From positions 62,001 to 126,000 of the forward strand of contig JBBHKE010003156.1 in the NCBI GenBank assembly GCA_037447655.1: a DNA stretch of 64,000 bases, given 5' to 3'. The DNA is from Zygnema cylindricum. Taxonomy: Eukaryota; Streptophyta; Zygnematophyceae; Zygnematales; Zygnemataceae. Positions 34,991 to 48,070 of the stretch are shown piece by piece (the first letter of the stretch is position 1; each line of letters starts with the position of its first letter). The notes beneath the pieces are model-generated. The model worked only from the letters and a program-made list of their open reading frames with translations. It did no database searches and was not told the origin of the DNA. Made by a program: the position numbers and the translations under genes.

Positions 34991-37754
34991 CGGTGTGGAG
35001 TGCGAGTGAGAAGTTTGAATTTATGAGGTTTCGCGTGTGGAGGAGACAGAAATGTCGGTACATGTCGGTGCAAATGTCGGTGCCATTAGTCAGATGCTTC
35101 CTGACAATTTCAAAAGTCTGGCGAGTCAAAAATCCGTACTGTGCGAGAGAAATGACCATCGGAGTCAAGCTTCCTAAGTTCCTAGTTCTTTCGAGTGTAC
35201 GGACGGGCAAGTTTTCTTTTACAAGTGGCCGAGATGGAAAACGGTTTTTCAACAATACGGAACTAGGAGCTTAGCAGCTAATTGCGGTTCTACACACGTG
35301 CGATCATTGGCTAACGCTCGATTTTTGGCGGGCAAATGCTGCGGTGGAGGCTGAGATTTTACAGTTTCCGTAAATTGTGGAAAACTCTGCGGAACTGTCT
35401 CTTTGTCGCTTTTGTATGTGGGATTCCGGACACAAATTATCCGTACCGTCATTAATATTTAGATTCAACGTTGAAGATTCAAAATTTGAAATCTGATTCT
35501 GGAAATATGGTCAACTCCTGGAGATTGGGGTCATTTTCCGCACGAAATTTAAATTTTGTTGGTTGAATTGTATTAAGCCGTTAAGGACAGTTACTCGAGA
35601 CACGATTCGTACTAAAAAAGTAAAAAAAATAAAAAATAAAAATGCTTCTCTAAGACAATATTTTATATTTACCACTGTCGGAGTTATGCGATACTCGATA
35701 CGCCGCTTGCGGACACGAAACACAAACAGAATAAAATACGGACTTGAAACAGATTAAATACGGACACTCAAATACGGACACTTATCCACCTCCATAATTT
35801 GTGGACACGATCCTGACCGTCCTTGCGGATAACATTATATTTTCGGGACGGCAAAGGACAATTTTTGGTTCGCTGGTGCCATATTGTCCCCGTATGCAAC
35901 ATGGCACTAGCTGCCAAAAAAGATATTCCGTACACAATATGACGCGCGGCCCAAAACTCCAAATGCTCCACTCATCGCCCTTCGTGAGTTTTGAGCGACT
36001 TTTTATTTAAACCGTCAGATTCGGACGATCTGACGGTCGTTGATGAAAGTAACGATCTAAGAAGATCACATGAAAAGCCCATAACACAACTTACGACAGG
36101 ACTATCGTCAAATTCGTCCGCGGGTTTTTTTTTTCCCGTTTTTTTTTCCCGCGCAATGTCATCCTACGTCGTGTCAGTTCGTCGTGTCAGTTCGCTAAAA
36201 AATTTCGTTCGGCGGCGTGCGCTGTACTATGAGCATACGTCAGATTCGCACGCTTCCTACAGGGGTGTGCACAGCACACACACATACAGTATGCCTACGT
36301 TGCGCGAGTTTTGTGCCAAGCTTTGTGCGCCCACCAAAGGCCTACCATAAAAACGCCTACTTTTGAACTATGGTTCCTAAGCTTTTTGACGACTCGAAAT
36401 GGCCCATACCATCCCAAGAGCGGATTTTTTTCTTTTTTCTTTTTTGCTTTTCAGGGGCATACTTTTTCAGCACACGTGCCAAAAGCGAAGGTTGAATGTG
36501 ATTGGTTCAAATCCTCCTAGGGATGAGGAGAAACGAGAGAGGACGTCTCGAACGCCGTCAATATTTTACATTGAAAAAAAAAATGACGGTACTACCTGAC
36601 GGCCGTCCCATACGCCGTCACAAAATAATCCTACCGTCAAATAAGATTTGCAAGATTTCCTTTAAATTTATGCGCATTCTAAACAAGGCCCGCAATAACG
36701 CAAGTATGATAAAACAAGGCCAATTAACTGTCGTACGATTATAGTGTGCGATAACGTAAACAATTCCGAATCCTATTCTACAATTATGTACGCCAAGCAG
36801 GGCTGTAAGGTCACATCAGATGGTAGATTTGCCCGTAGATCTAGATCGGTGTCTGTCACGTAACGGCTCACCTGCTGCTGATTGGTCACTCCGAATTTCT
36901 CTTACGGTACAGAATTTCTCTCTCTTATTGTACGGTACAGTACAGTACTGTACTGTAGTTGAAAAAATGTTTTTCAACCCTTGCAAACGTTTTTTTTTCC
37001 TCCCACCTTTTGGGGGTGGCGTTCCCACGTGCGGTGTACGAGAGGGTAGTTAATATTTAGCGGTACAACCGTGCATCGCTATTAATGTTAATGTTTTTTT
37101 TGCCATATATAACATCATTTTTCCGTACACGCTTGTCGAATTATGGATCTGGACGTTTGCTATTAAAAGCCAAGATTCTCATCTTCCCATTGGCGGTCTC
37201 AATGTGAAAATCGGACAAGTGTGTACGGATAAAAGATGTTTTAAGTGGCAAACAATTTATTAGCACCAATAACGATTCACGGTGTGTACTGTAGCTGGTA
37301 CCAAAAAAAAATGAAGGATGGGTGTACGTAGACACACTTTTTTACGCAGTGGAAAGTGTAAAATTTTCTTGCGGATTGTTGTTGGGAGTATCTACCAAGA
37401 TTCTGGGTGCCCACTAGCAAGTGTCTGTCCTTATTCGCGTTATTTCCCAGCAATAACTGGCCAGTACGGTAAGTGCTACCCGCCGCATTTTTACGTCATT
37501 CTCCACGGTACTAATTTTCAGGCATTGGAAACTCCGTCGCGCCGTTCTCAAAATCTGCCGCAGGAGTTTGGACACGCACGCTAAACGACAACAGCCCTCC
37601 AAATTAAGAGCCAGACATCGCCACTGCATCGGATGTACCCTTTTTCCCATCCATCCTTGACGTTGATTGGTTCATCGTTTCGGGCGCGTCTCATCATCAT
37701 TTTCCCTCCTCTGATTGGTGGACTCAGTGACTCCTCTGGATTTGCTTAATAGAC
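34991..37754. other. Intergenic stretch without a recognisable gene
   Basis: No gene was seen. It contains tandem TACGGACACT words (35748-35782). At about 35985-36110 is a module with AAGATCACATGAAAAGCCC, also present twice at 37985-38165. At 36345-36372 is the end CGCCTACTTTTGAACTATGG, like that of the 462-bp element. GACGGCGT-type repeats (36550-36650) and a perfect palindrome at 36936-36957 also occur. Confidence 0.5.
36936..36957. repeat. 22-bp perfect palindrome of GTAC units
   Basis: It is built from TACAG/CTGTA units around AGTACT; each half mirrors the other exactly. More GTAC words lie just upstream (36903-36935). Confidence 0.9.
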
Positions 37755-37762
37755 ATCATATG

Positions 37763-38224
37763 AATAGTTCAAAAGTAGGTGAAAGTACGCCCATACAATA
37801 TGCCTATTGTACACAAAACATACAATATGACTTTAAGACCCATATTGTATTGATCGCAAAATGAAAAAAAATAGTAACAGGGTTGAGTTGCACATCGATC
37901 AATGGAGAATTAAACGTCATGTCTAAATTTTGAAAAACACTGGGACAAAAAGTCATTTTTCTGTGAGTTTTGAGGTATTTTTTATTTAAACCGTCATATT
38001 TGGACGATCGGACGGTAGCTGATAAAAGTAGCGATCTAAGAAGATCACATGAAAAGCCCATAACACAACTTACAAAAGGACTACCGTCAGATTTGGACAA
38101 TCGGACGGTCGCTGATCAAAGTAGCGATCTAAGAAAATCACATGAAAAGCCCATAACACAACTTACGATAAAGGCGCCTACAGAAGGCCTTCAATAGAAA
38201 CGCCTACTTTTTAACTATGATCAT
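37763..38224. mobile_element. 462-bp inverted-repeat element with 8-bp direct repeats
   Basis: It is flanked by ATCATATG at 37755-37762 and 38225-38232. The left end reads AATAGTTCAAAAGTAGG; the right end reverse-complements to ATAGTTAAAAAGTAGG a few bases in, an imperfect terminal inverted repeat. Inside, a roughly 90-bp module (ACCGTC..., AAAGTAGCGATCTAAG, ATGAAAAGCCCATAAC) is repeated twice. It codes for nothing. The 8-bp duplication would suit an hAT-type origin, but ATCATATG also occurs at about 38312, so the duplication may be chance. Confidence 0.55.
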
Positions 38225-38232
38225 ATCATATG

Positions 38233-38811
38233 TTTTCTCCCACCCTTCTAGGCTGTAAAAGTTATTGGAGGCGAAACCTCCAGCGTAAAAATGTAGTGTT
38301 TAATGGACATCATATGTTTTGGTACTATACCGTACTGTAATTTTTTGTCTATTCAGGATGTGTACTTAAAATGAATCAAGATTCTCAAAGGTCCAAGCGT
38401 AGATTATTGACCGTTCAATCTTTTTTTATTACGCATCCGCGAAGCATCCAAACCAGTACACCGTGAATTGATTATAGTGTTGAGGAATTATAAGTGTAAA
38501 GAAAAATTTAGTGTTCACAATGCCAATTAAACCAGACCGTTACTAACGTAAAGAAAAAATTAGTATTATTAATTATATTTAAGGATCAAGGGTTAACATT
38601 TGGGGGCGCAAATATAGTGTTATTAACACTATAAGAGATTAACGGTGTAGGTGACCACCAAGGAGGACAGTAACCAAAAAATGGACGTGTATTGTTGCCA
38701 CACTCCACATTTAAGGTAAGTCAACCTTACACGTCGTATTGGCTATGTGACTTCGGACAGAGTGGATGCAAATCCACCAAAAGCCACTAAAACATATTTG
38801 CAGGAGGATAA
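38233..38811. other. Intergenic stretch, no gene seen
   Basis: AT-rich. It has small repeats of the word TTAGTRTTATTAA (about 38560-38640). The right edge is TAA (38809-38811), the target copy of the next element. Confidence 0.4.
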
Positions 38812-39979
38812 AGGTGTGTCCCCATGTAATCGTAAGTTGGCATAACTACTTTGTATTATAGCAAAGATTATGGGTACAATATTTCAAGTGTCCTAATGCG
38901 TAAAAATGAAATCGCTGCTTAAATATGTGACGATTGTATACGTCGATAATGCCTGTAACGTTTATCAATGTCTACAATCTGAGTTGTGGCACATTATTTT
39001 TTGAAGTTGCTTGTGACGTCAATGTCTTTGTGTGACGATGTAGAAGCACAACCTTCCATAGCTGTGTTGTTCATGGTTGAAGCATATGCCTTTGCCTTTG
39101 ATAGCCTTTTCCCACCGGAGCATTTGTAAATTTTTGCCCATTCAGATGAATTTCCCAAAACTCATCGGAAAACGGGTCTTGTTCACACCAAAATTTTGGC
39201 ACGTAACTTTGATTGAAGGTGTCCTGTGACACGTCACACGCTTCGACGTCATCAAACATAATAACGACTTTATGATTTAGAGAATGAATGTTTGAAGAAC
39301 GACGACGGTGGTTCAAAGTTGGACAGTTTTTTCGCGCGAAAACAATGAAATAGTCGTTCAGATGTTGTTTTTGCTTTGTCAGCTTTTGGGTTTATTGTTG
39401 GCCTGTTTCAAAGAAAGACGCAACCTTAACCCGATTTCAATATCCTCTAATATTTTGAGGAAGTTCTATTGTACGGTTTTGCGGGAACTTCCAAGAACAA
39501 CAAAGTTGGTGCTCGGAAAGCCGTACATTTTTCGAACGCCCGTTTGTTGCGGAAGTGAATATTTTTTCAGTGGGAATATGCTATGAGCCTCCTGACCCAC
39601 GCCGTAAAACTATGTTGAATTCTCAAAATAAATTTATCCGTGTTGGATGCAAGCAGACAACAAATAAATCAGTGTACTTCTCCTCGTTTAAAACTTTGGA
39701 AATCCTCTGAAACTTGCGAAGATATTTTATTATTTGAGGAGCCGTGATACTTTACACGAGATGCGTTTTAAGGTAGAGTTTGAAGATGACGTGCCATGAC
39801 GTGGTCATGGGTTGAAAAACACAAGACGAAAGTATGCAATACATTCTAAGTTTAAAGACGACGATAATTATACTCAAGCTTTTTCACTTTTTCGTACGGC
39901 TATAATTTTATCCATACGACGCTAACTTTTTCAAGAAAACGACAAAAAAACCATTACTTTGGCACATGGGGACGCACCC
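38812..39979. mobile_element. PIF/Harbinger-like non-autonomous element, copy 1
   Basis: 1168 bp. The left end AGGTGTGTCCCCATGT mirrors the right end ACATGGGGACGCACCC. The flanks are TAA (38809-38811) and TAA (39980-39982). Three-base TWA duplications with GGG...CCC ends are typical of PIF/Harbinger. The internal sequence has GATTGTATACGTCGA and a GTTGAAAAACACAAGACGA stretch shared with copies 2 and 3. No transposase frame is visible. Confidence 0.7.
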
Positions 39980-39982
39980 TAA

Positions 39983-41222
39983 GCTTCCACGCTCCCTTTG
40001 CCCTATCCCTATTATTTTTTTCGCTTGTGTGAAGAGGGAATTTGGGCTTTAAACATTACAACGCAGTTACAATACGTGCGAGCAAAACCTAAATTTGAGG
40101 CGCTTGTTTAAATATTGTAATTTTTCCCATCAAAGCATCAAATTTAACTTTTTTGTTTTCCTCCAAAATTCAATATGCAACGAGAAAAGTTTCAACCGTA
40201 CGAGAAATTCATAAAAACCGTTGTACGGTTGACGCCGCCTTGAACCTTTACTTGTATTTCAATTTTGACGTCTTTTGTACTCCAGTTTGGTGTGTTGCTA
40301 TTTTCAACCCACGACACATGATTCTAGTTTATTTTTGTACCTTAAACCAGAACCACCTCAAGAGTTTGTTTTAGTTACATTATCACTTTGAACAACGAAT
40401 AATAATGCCCTTACGAAGATGACACATGAATTTGACATTTTTTGCATGAGGGAGAGTACACGCTATTTTTTTCCCTACCGGCAATGCACATGTACATAAA
40501 AAAATTTAGAGTGATCTTAAACCTCCACATTCATTCATGGGTCATTCAAAAAATTTTACGCCATCGTCACCTCTCCCCCTCCATCTCATATTGTCGCTTC
40601 TCTCCTTTTTTTCATAATGAAACACAACAATATCGGTAGGAAATGAAAGAGCTCTTGGTTGTAGCTTGATGGAAAGTCGAGTGCGAAAAGACAAAAAAAT
40701 GCAATCGAGCAACATGGCGGAAATTTATGATACTAGACATCGATGGTGTCACAAGTGAGGATGATGTCACAATGAACAGAATCTTAAACATTTTGCATGT
40801 CAGAATAAATTAAGATGTCTACAACTGTCTCTACAATTGTAAACTGAAACTAAGAATGATTAATTGAAAATTAGGACGTCGAATGTGTGGCTAGTGTCCT
40901 CCTTGAGAACAGTCGAGGATACTATCCAATGGATAGAATGAGAGTTTGCTTCGAAAAAACGAAATTGGGCTGTAAAAGTTGTCACCCAAAAATCTTGTCA
41001 CATCTGCAGTAAACGTGTTTTGTAAAAAAAAAAAAAAACAATACGGCATTGGTATGAAAGGGTACAGTTTTCAGTAAAAAATCTAACTTTTCGCTTGATG
41101 GAGCCCCACCTTAAGCATGTTCCATAAAAAAAAATCACAAGACGAACTGATATGAAGACGTACAACTTCCATTAAATAACAACACTTTTTCGCTGACGGA
41201 ATATTTACCTAACACAAATGTA
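39983..41222. other. Intergenic stretch, no gene seen
   Basis: AT-rich, with no convincing coding frame. It includes a repeat at 40925-41114 described separately. Confidence 0.4.
40925..41114. repeat. Dispersed repeat, inverted relative to 53415-53610
   Basis: Both copies share, in opposite orientation, a GTTTGCTTC start, an AATCTTGTC block, a poly-A tract beside a GTTTT word, GTAC-containing sequence and an end with TTGATGGAGCCCCACC. The end may be a transposon terminus. Confidence 0.6.
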
Positions 41223-42178
41223 TTGTGCGTCCCTATGTAATCATAACTTAGTGAAGCTACTTTGTGTTGTAGCGAAGATTCTCTATACACGATTTTGAAG
41301 TGTCCCAACGCGCAAAAACAAACCGTTACTTCCGTTTGTGACAATTGTATACGTCGACAATGCTACGGCGGTTATAAACGTATAGATGTTACGTTGTCGC
41401 CCTTTATTTATTGAATTGTTTGTGACGTCGCATGTGTTTGCGAGACATTGTAGATGTACAATTTTCAAGCCCTATGTTGTTCATGGTTGAAGATAATGCC
41501 TTTGCCTTTGCCTCTCGTGTTCGGTTGTCTTTTTTGCAATTTCCACTCATATTGCATCTCCCCTCTTTCTTCTCTCCTCATATATTAAAAAAACAATCAA
41601 ACTTTGGGAAAACACCACCATTTTCCTTTATTTTTTTTTCCCAATGGTATTCGATTGTTATGCTCTATTTTCCAAATGGGAACAAATTGGCCATTTGAAA
41701 CTTTTCTCCCGCTCCCTATTGCCACCTTGTGAAAGAATGCAAAAATAGTAAGTGTGCAAGGAGTGAACGAGATGCAAGGTGATAGAGGTTGCGTGGGCGA
41801 GTTTGGAGTGGCGGACTTGAAAATTTCTCACCTTTCCATGAAATGACATTGAATTCTCGAGACTCATGCAAAAACAAAATTGTGTATTGGATGCAAAAGG
41901 ACAAAAAACAATTGTGTACTTATCCTCGTCGAAAACTTTTGAAATCCTTTCAAATGTGCGAAGGTGTTTTCCTATTTGTGGTTCCGTGATGCTTTACTTC
42001 AAAACTCATCTTTGATATGTTTAAAATGACTTGGCATGACCCGGCTGTGGGTCGAAAACACAAGACGACAAAATGTTGTACATTTTAAGATTGAAAGTGA
42101 TGCAAACTGTACATCAGTCCAAATATTTTTAAGAAAATGACAGGAAAAAACCTTACTTGGGCACATAGGGCCGCACCC
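41223..42178. mobile_element. PIF/Harbinger-like non-autonomous element, copy 2
   Basis: 956 bp, TTGTGCGTCCCTATGT to ACATAGGGCCGCACCC, with flanks GTA and TTA (one mismatch). The internal sequence matches copy 1 (for example TGACAATTGTATACGTCGAC and GGTCGAAAACACAAGACGAC). No transposase frame. Confidence 0.65.
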
Positions 42179-42449
42179 TTAATCACGCGCTTATTTCTAT
42201 GATACGTCTAAAAATCTAAAACTATTGTCAATCTAAGTTACAAACGAGGTTCTATAAACCCGTTATAGAGTTCCGCCTATCCCGTTTCTCGTTCAATGTG
42301 CATTTCCCACTTTGCCATTGTGCCACCTCAACATTTTTTATAAAAAATCCCCGACGATTGTAATTATTTTACATAAAACGATAATAAAGACCTAATGCAA
42401 AATGCAAAAAAATTCGTTTCTTGACAATTTGACATCCCATTCGGACTTA

Positions 42450-43224
42450 GGGTACGGCCCCATGTACTTGTAACTTAGCGAACTTACGTTGTATTTTAGC
42501 CCGGATCCGGCGGACCCGGATTTTAGGTGTCTCTATGTGTTTACTCGAAATTGTTACTTAAGTTTGTGACGATTGTATACGTCGACAATGCCCGTGACGG
42601 TCAACGTGTACAATTTGTCTTTGCCACACCTTATTTTTTCGAAACTTTTTGAAGCGTCCCAAGACACATCGTAATTTTTGAAACGATTTGCTATGTTGCA
42701 TGTCAGTGCGTGACATCGTAGATGTACAGCCATGCATCCGTGGTTGTACAACATGCCTTTGAGTAAACCTCTCCTGTCCGGCCGCCATGACTTCGCAGAT
42801 TTTTCACCTTCGCAGATTTTTCAACTTTGAGTGAAATGACACTGCAGCGTCAAGACCCCTGCAAAAAAAAAACCGTACAAGGTGCACGCGGACAAAAATG
42901 AACAGCCCTATACTTTTTTCAGTCGTCAATTTTTTTTGAAAACTTTTCACACGTGGGAATTTATTTTCCTATTGGTGTAAACGTTTTTACTTAGCTTAAA
43001 ACACATTGCCGATGTGGTTTATGATAAGTTTGAAGATGACGTGACAGTGGGTCGAAAAAACACAAGACGACAACTTTTCATACATCCTAAGTTCGAGAAT
43101 GACGCAAATTGTACTCTACAAATTTGCGATTTCTTTGTACGGTCGCAACTTAGGCAGTACGGCGCTAAGTTTTAAAGGAAACCGACAGAAAAAAACCCTA
43201 ACTTAGCCACATGGGGCCGTACCC
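42450..43224. mobile_element. PIF/Harbinger-like non-autonomous element, copy 3
   Basis: 775 bp with matching inverted ends GGGTACGGCCCCATGT and ACATGGGGCCGTACCC and a perfect TTA duplication (42447-42449 and 43225-43227). It is the best-preserved of the three. The TIR similarity continues for about 30 bases with gaps. No coding capacity. Confidence 0.78.
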
Positions 43225-43227
43225 TTA

Positions 43228-46149
43228 ACCATATGCGGACAAATGCATGATGGTAGCGTCGGAGGCAGCTTTTGTTTTTTATTGCGTAGTGTATCGAGAG
43301 CCACTTACGATATGTACCTTTTTAATCGATATTCAATATGTAGATCTCTAGCATACCGATATTCAATTTTTCGATAATGTCTATCCTGTCTTCCGTACTC
43401 TGTTTTCTCAGAAAGAATCAAAAGCCCCCCTCCGGACGAGTCCTTCCGTACCCTTTTGTTCTTTTATTTCCGTACTACAATTGTAAGGACCCCCATCTGC
43501 CACCAAATGTCTTAATAATTTTTGCTGGTCCCAGAGCAATAAATCGAGCCCTCTGATCGTTCGTTATTTGACATTAACTTGGGTAGAGAACATGTGAAAA
43601 AAAAATAAGGAGAGCGCTTCACAGTTCAATCTTTATCTTCCATTTAAGCCCTCCCTCCCTTACTTTTGCTCGATGTTTGCCCCGTGTGGTTTTGGTGACA
43701 TTGTTTTGCCGAACTGGTCCTCGATTACGATAGTTCACAAGGTGGCTCGACATGTTGAATTAGCAGTGCGTGATGCTTGTGGTTCATGCAGAGGTCGAAG
43801 TTATGGATGATTTTATTCCGACGACTTTTCACACATTTGGTTGTTGTTTGGGAGTTGCTTTCGATGAGTTCCTTTGTATTTGTGGTTGGCATACTTTTGA
43901 GAGGAGGGGCTTTGGGAGTCTAAAGGCTTTGGGTAGGAGAATTAAGGGCTTGCTTTTAGGAAGTTTTTTACCTATATTGAAATTCGGTTTGGTAATCTTT
44001 GTTTGTGTACGATATTTTATTGTTTCAGTATGTTGTTGTCCCTTCCAGTGTTTGTTGTTGGCTTGCCCATGTTTGTGTGTTCGTTTCTATCTTTTTTTCA
44101 GCCTGTTTTTCCTTTTTGTTTGCTCCACCAACACTGGGTTTTTCGATTTCGTTTTCACTTTTTTTTTTCTTTTTGGATCCCCTGTATTCAGATGGTTTGC
44201 CATCATGCGTTCTTCATAAAGTCGTACAAATCCTTAAAAGGAACGTCCTCACAACTGTATTAATCTTTGTATCAAAGGCTATTGCATTAAATTGTCGCGT
44301 CGCTTGTTTGTGTATTTTTTCTTCTTGATCTCTTGTTGTTTGATGACTGCCATTTCCTCACCTCCAATACGATGGACGACGAGGTCGCCACATATACTTA
44401 CTGCTCAGTTTCTAACCGTTTTTTCTTCTCTAACCATTTTGTTACTATCTCTATAGCTTCACCAAGGTCACTTTTGTTGCCCACAACTTTGGGGTCTAAG
44501 AAGAAGGCCCAAAGTACTAGGCTTTTGCTAGAGCAACCTTTGCTGAGACCAAATCCAACCAGAAATGTCATGTGCATCGCAACTGCGATGCTATCATTAA
44601 AACATCTTCGGTTGTCTAGCTTATCGAAGGTTGCTTTGGCATGAGGCTTGCAAGCACTGGACAAATTTTCATGCCCTCCTTGCGCTCAAGCATTTGCATA
44701 GCTTATTCCTCTTTAAATATGCTCGCATATCCGTACCACAAACTAAAAAAGTATTCCATCAAATTTAATAAGTTTAGGTGGATGCATGCACACAACCTGA
44801 TCATAATCACCCAACAATGCCATTGTTTTGGAAACAAATTACACAACTAGAAAAAACATCAAGTGGATGAATAACTAATTGCATACATCGTGCAGAAATT
44901 TTAGTAAAATAGTGAAAAAGTAAAATAAAATGGAATTCCATTCAATCACAAATAATCTTAATTTGTGACACGCGTCATTTAAACAAATTCCCAACCAATC
45001 CCGACAATTGAAAACAAAGATCACTGATACTAGTAAACCGACAATCCGACTTCCTAACGCGCCAAAAGAAACCACGCTAGTCCAACATGACTCTCTAGAA
45101 TTGAAAAAATACTAGATGCCAAATCCGAATTCACCAGCCGAAAACGAGAGCAAAACGCCATTGTAACGAAAAGCCCGTCGCTAACATATCGTATGCAATA
45201 ATGGTAGCCGATAACGACATTTTAATTGTTGTTCTTTTTTGTTTAGGAAAAAAAAATGCTTAGAATCTAACTCAAAATGATAACTTTTCGGGCTAACCAG
45301 AGGCTCATCGCTAAAATGGCCTTTTTGAATCGCTATTTTGAACCAACAGGTAAAAACTGTAATTAAATCCGCTAATTACGGTCTCTATTACGGTCTCTCT
45401 TTTGGTCTGTTTCCGGTCACTTTACTCCATTAATCCCCGAATCTCCCACAACCTGTCGTCTCTCGAATATTTAACTGGAACAACCACACTTTCCACCTAT
45501 ATCCACACTATTTTTCCTACAACAGTAAATTGTAGACTACTTGGTTTTATCCGCAATCCTCGAAAAATTCGTAAGTTCCTCCTTTTTTAGGTCAACAAAA
45601 GGTTGACCATTCCCGAAAAAATAAGATGAAATTAAAACTATAAATCTGAGAAAAATCAGAATAAATTAAATGCTAATTAAGTCTCAATTTATATTGAATC
45701 TGCTCAAAGAATTTGGGTCAGTGGAATAAATAAAAACTGTATCTTTTCTCCGCCCATATTTTCAGTCCCTTTATTACTCAATTGTCGAAAAATTAATCGA
45801 GCTACTATCACCTTTCATTCATACTGCGTATTTAACTTTCTAAAGAAGAAAAAAAATTAGTTGTTTTGAACCACAGTCCATGTTGTTCTGTTTTTCCTTT
45901 ATTGAATAGAAAGAAAAAAAATATAATTGTTTTTTAGCACAATCCAACCGTAAACGTCCGAAACCCAGTTAATTTTTCTTAAGCAATTCACAAAATAAAA
46001 AATTGAAGTTTGGTTTTTTAAGCGATTCGCATAAATAAAAAATGACGTCAGTCGTAACTATTTTTGAGAACTGGCAATCAACAAATAGGAGGCCCGGAAG
46101 GGGTCCAGGAAGAAAATAGGGTATAAGATTGAGAAAATTAGGAGATTAG
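43228..46149. other. Intergenic stretch with uncertain open frames
   Basis: A + strand frame from an ATG at 43673 (45 codons, MFAPCGFGDIVLPNW) overlaps a frame at 43770-44219. A minus-strand frame (44664-44398) ends with VVGNKSDLGEAIEIVTKWLE. None has recognisable family features throughout, and no exon chain could be built. The rest is AT-rich. A broken old gene near 43.6-44.7 kb cannot be excluded. Confidence 0.35.
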
Positions 46150-46680
46150 TTAATTAAGGGATGACAACCGGGGAAGGACGATGAGGGGAGGGTTAAGGAC
46201 GACCAAGAGAGGGGGGGTTAAGGACGGGGGAAAGTTAAGGATGACGGGAAGGAAGGGAGAGTTAAGGAAGAGGGGGGGAAGGAGGGGGAGGACGACGTGG
46301 GGGGGAGAGGACGACTGAGGGGGGAGAGGATGGGGGAGGACTAGGGGGGGGAAGACGAGGGGAAGGGGGGGGTATTAGAGGAAGAAAAGGTATAGGTGGC
46401 TGATTATCAGTTCAGGGAGGAGGGAATGGAGGACTACCAAGTGGAGGGGATGGAGGACGAAGAGGAGGAGGGGGTGGAGGACGAGGAGGAGGGGATGGAG
46501 GACGACGAGGAGGGGATGGAGGACGACGAGGAGGATGGAGGAGCGAGGAGGGGGGGATGGAAGACGAGGAGGAGGAGGGGGTGGAGGACGAGGAGGAGGG
46601 GATGGAGGAGGACGAGGAGGAGGGTTTGGTGGAGGAGGATAAGGAGGTCGAGGAGGAGGAGGGCTTGGATCTGTCGTCCA
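46150..46680. repeat. GGAGGACGA-type minisatellite overlapping the second XTH tail
   Basis: Purine-rich + strand repeats of 9-12 bases (GGAGGACGAGGAGGAGGG). The part above 46545 encodes the proline-rich tail on the minus strand; the part below runs past the stop codon. Slippage in this tract explains the shifted tail frame. Confidence 0.8.
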
Positions 46681-47129
46681 AATCAAATAATATTGTCTCA
46701 CTGCACTTAAAATGACTTGCTGAAATTCTGTAAGGTTAACGTCCCATTTGTATTTTGTTGGATATTTTGCATAAATACAATAAGGAGCCGGAGAAAGGCC
46801 TTGAATGCATCCGTCAAAACTAAAATTAGAGAAAGTGGCAATAAATGGAGCATATGAGTAATTCGCCTGCGGCAGAGAAAAAAAAAAAGGTCCGAAGAAA
46901 GATATTTAAGGAAAGGTATTAAAGGAAAAGTATTTAAGGTAAGGTATTTAAAGTAAGGTTTTAAGTTTTCCTTCATGTCACTTTCCAAATATGGCATCAT
47001 GTACTTCTCAGGAATAGGGTTTTAGAGATGGAATATTTGATGATTTTAAGGTGGGAAACTCTTTTTTCCTGTGATAGGTTTGATACATGGCTTTGAGTGC
47101 GCGACATGGTGGTCTCTCATAAATGAAAA

Positions 47130-47185
47130 AGAATTGAGAGAGAGGGAGAGAGAAAGAGAAAGAGAGAGAGGGAGGGAGAGAGAAC
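47130..47185. repeat. GAGA simple repeat in intron 4 of the second XTH
   Basis: GAGAGAGAGGGAGAGAG-type purine tract, intronic. Confidence 0.8.
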
Positions 47186-47699
47186 ACACAAATCCTTATT
47201 GCAATGAGCCCGTGGAAATGCTTCTTTGTAAGCATTACAAAAATGACAAAACAGAAAAAAACAAAGAAAAGCAAAGCGATCCAAACAGAAGAAAGACCCA
47301 AACAAAAGAAAAACCCAAACAAAATAGTCCCAAACCCAGATCAAAACCTAGACCAAGGCAGACCCAAACACAGAACCACACCCACACCAAAGATAAACCA
47401 AAGCAAAACCGAAACAAAGCCAAAATAAAACCAAAACAATGAAAAAGTTTTAGTCAATTTACTGGTATAATATTCCCCCATTGGTCACGACTTGCCCACG
47501 AGGATGCATCCCATAACGACCCCTCCAGTCTCATTGGGTAATAAACGTTTGAATTCGCCCATGGATATCTGATACTCTGTTGCTTCACTCGGATTGGATA
47601 GCCGTCCACCATCCACCTGGCACATGCAACGTGGCACCTCTCAGCTCTTAGCACTAGAAGACAAATAGGTGAGGCGTGAAATCTAGAAAAACTCTAAAA

Positions 47700-48070
47700 A
47701 CTAAAGCACAAAATGGGTGTTAGGTGACAAATCTCAATGGTGTCACATGACACTTCATGTAACATCAAAGGACAAATGGGTACGATGTGAGACCTCTTAA
47801 CACTAGAGACAAATTGGTGTGACGTAATACAGAGTAGAAAAAAAGACAAAATCAGCCCATCATGACACTGCTCAACAATAAGAGATGAAAGTGTGTGACA
47901 TAACCCTTAGTAAAATTAGTGGACAAGTTGGGTGTGACATGACACCTCAAAATACAAGGAGACAAAATGGGTGTGATGTGACATTTCTCAACCGTAGAGA
48001 CAAGTGGGCGGGACATGACACTCTGTAAGACAACATAGCTGTTGTGACACCTGTTAGGAATATACGAAAA
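47700..48070. repeat. Degenerate tandem repeat in intron 3 of the second XTH
   Basis: Units of about 45-50 bases with GACAAAtGGGTGTGA and TGTGACAYGACACC words recur about seven times. It is absent from intron 3 of the intact paralogue, which is 396 bases against 764 here. Confidence 0.7.

Noticed and set aside
36130-36600. Short Ser/Phe-rich and Arg-rich frames upstream of the XTH genes
   Set aside because: They overlap T-runs and GACGGC repeats and show no conserved domain.
43673-44219. Possible gene starting MFAPCGFGD
   Set aside because: The frame is 45 codons, the overlapping frame is shifted and very Phe/Cys-rich over a T-rich region, and no family is recognised.
44398-44664. Minus-strand frame with GNKSDL, resembling the G4 motif of Ras-like GTPases
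   Set aside because: No other GTPase motif is present in any nearby frame and no exon chain could be built; one short motif is not enough.
46396-46710. Glu-rich + strand frame (MEDEEEEG repeats)
   Set aside because: It is a by-product of the GGAGGACGA minisatellite opposite the second XTH tail.
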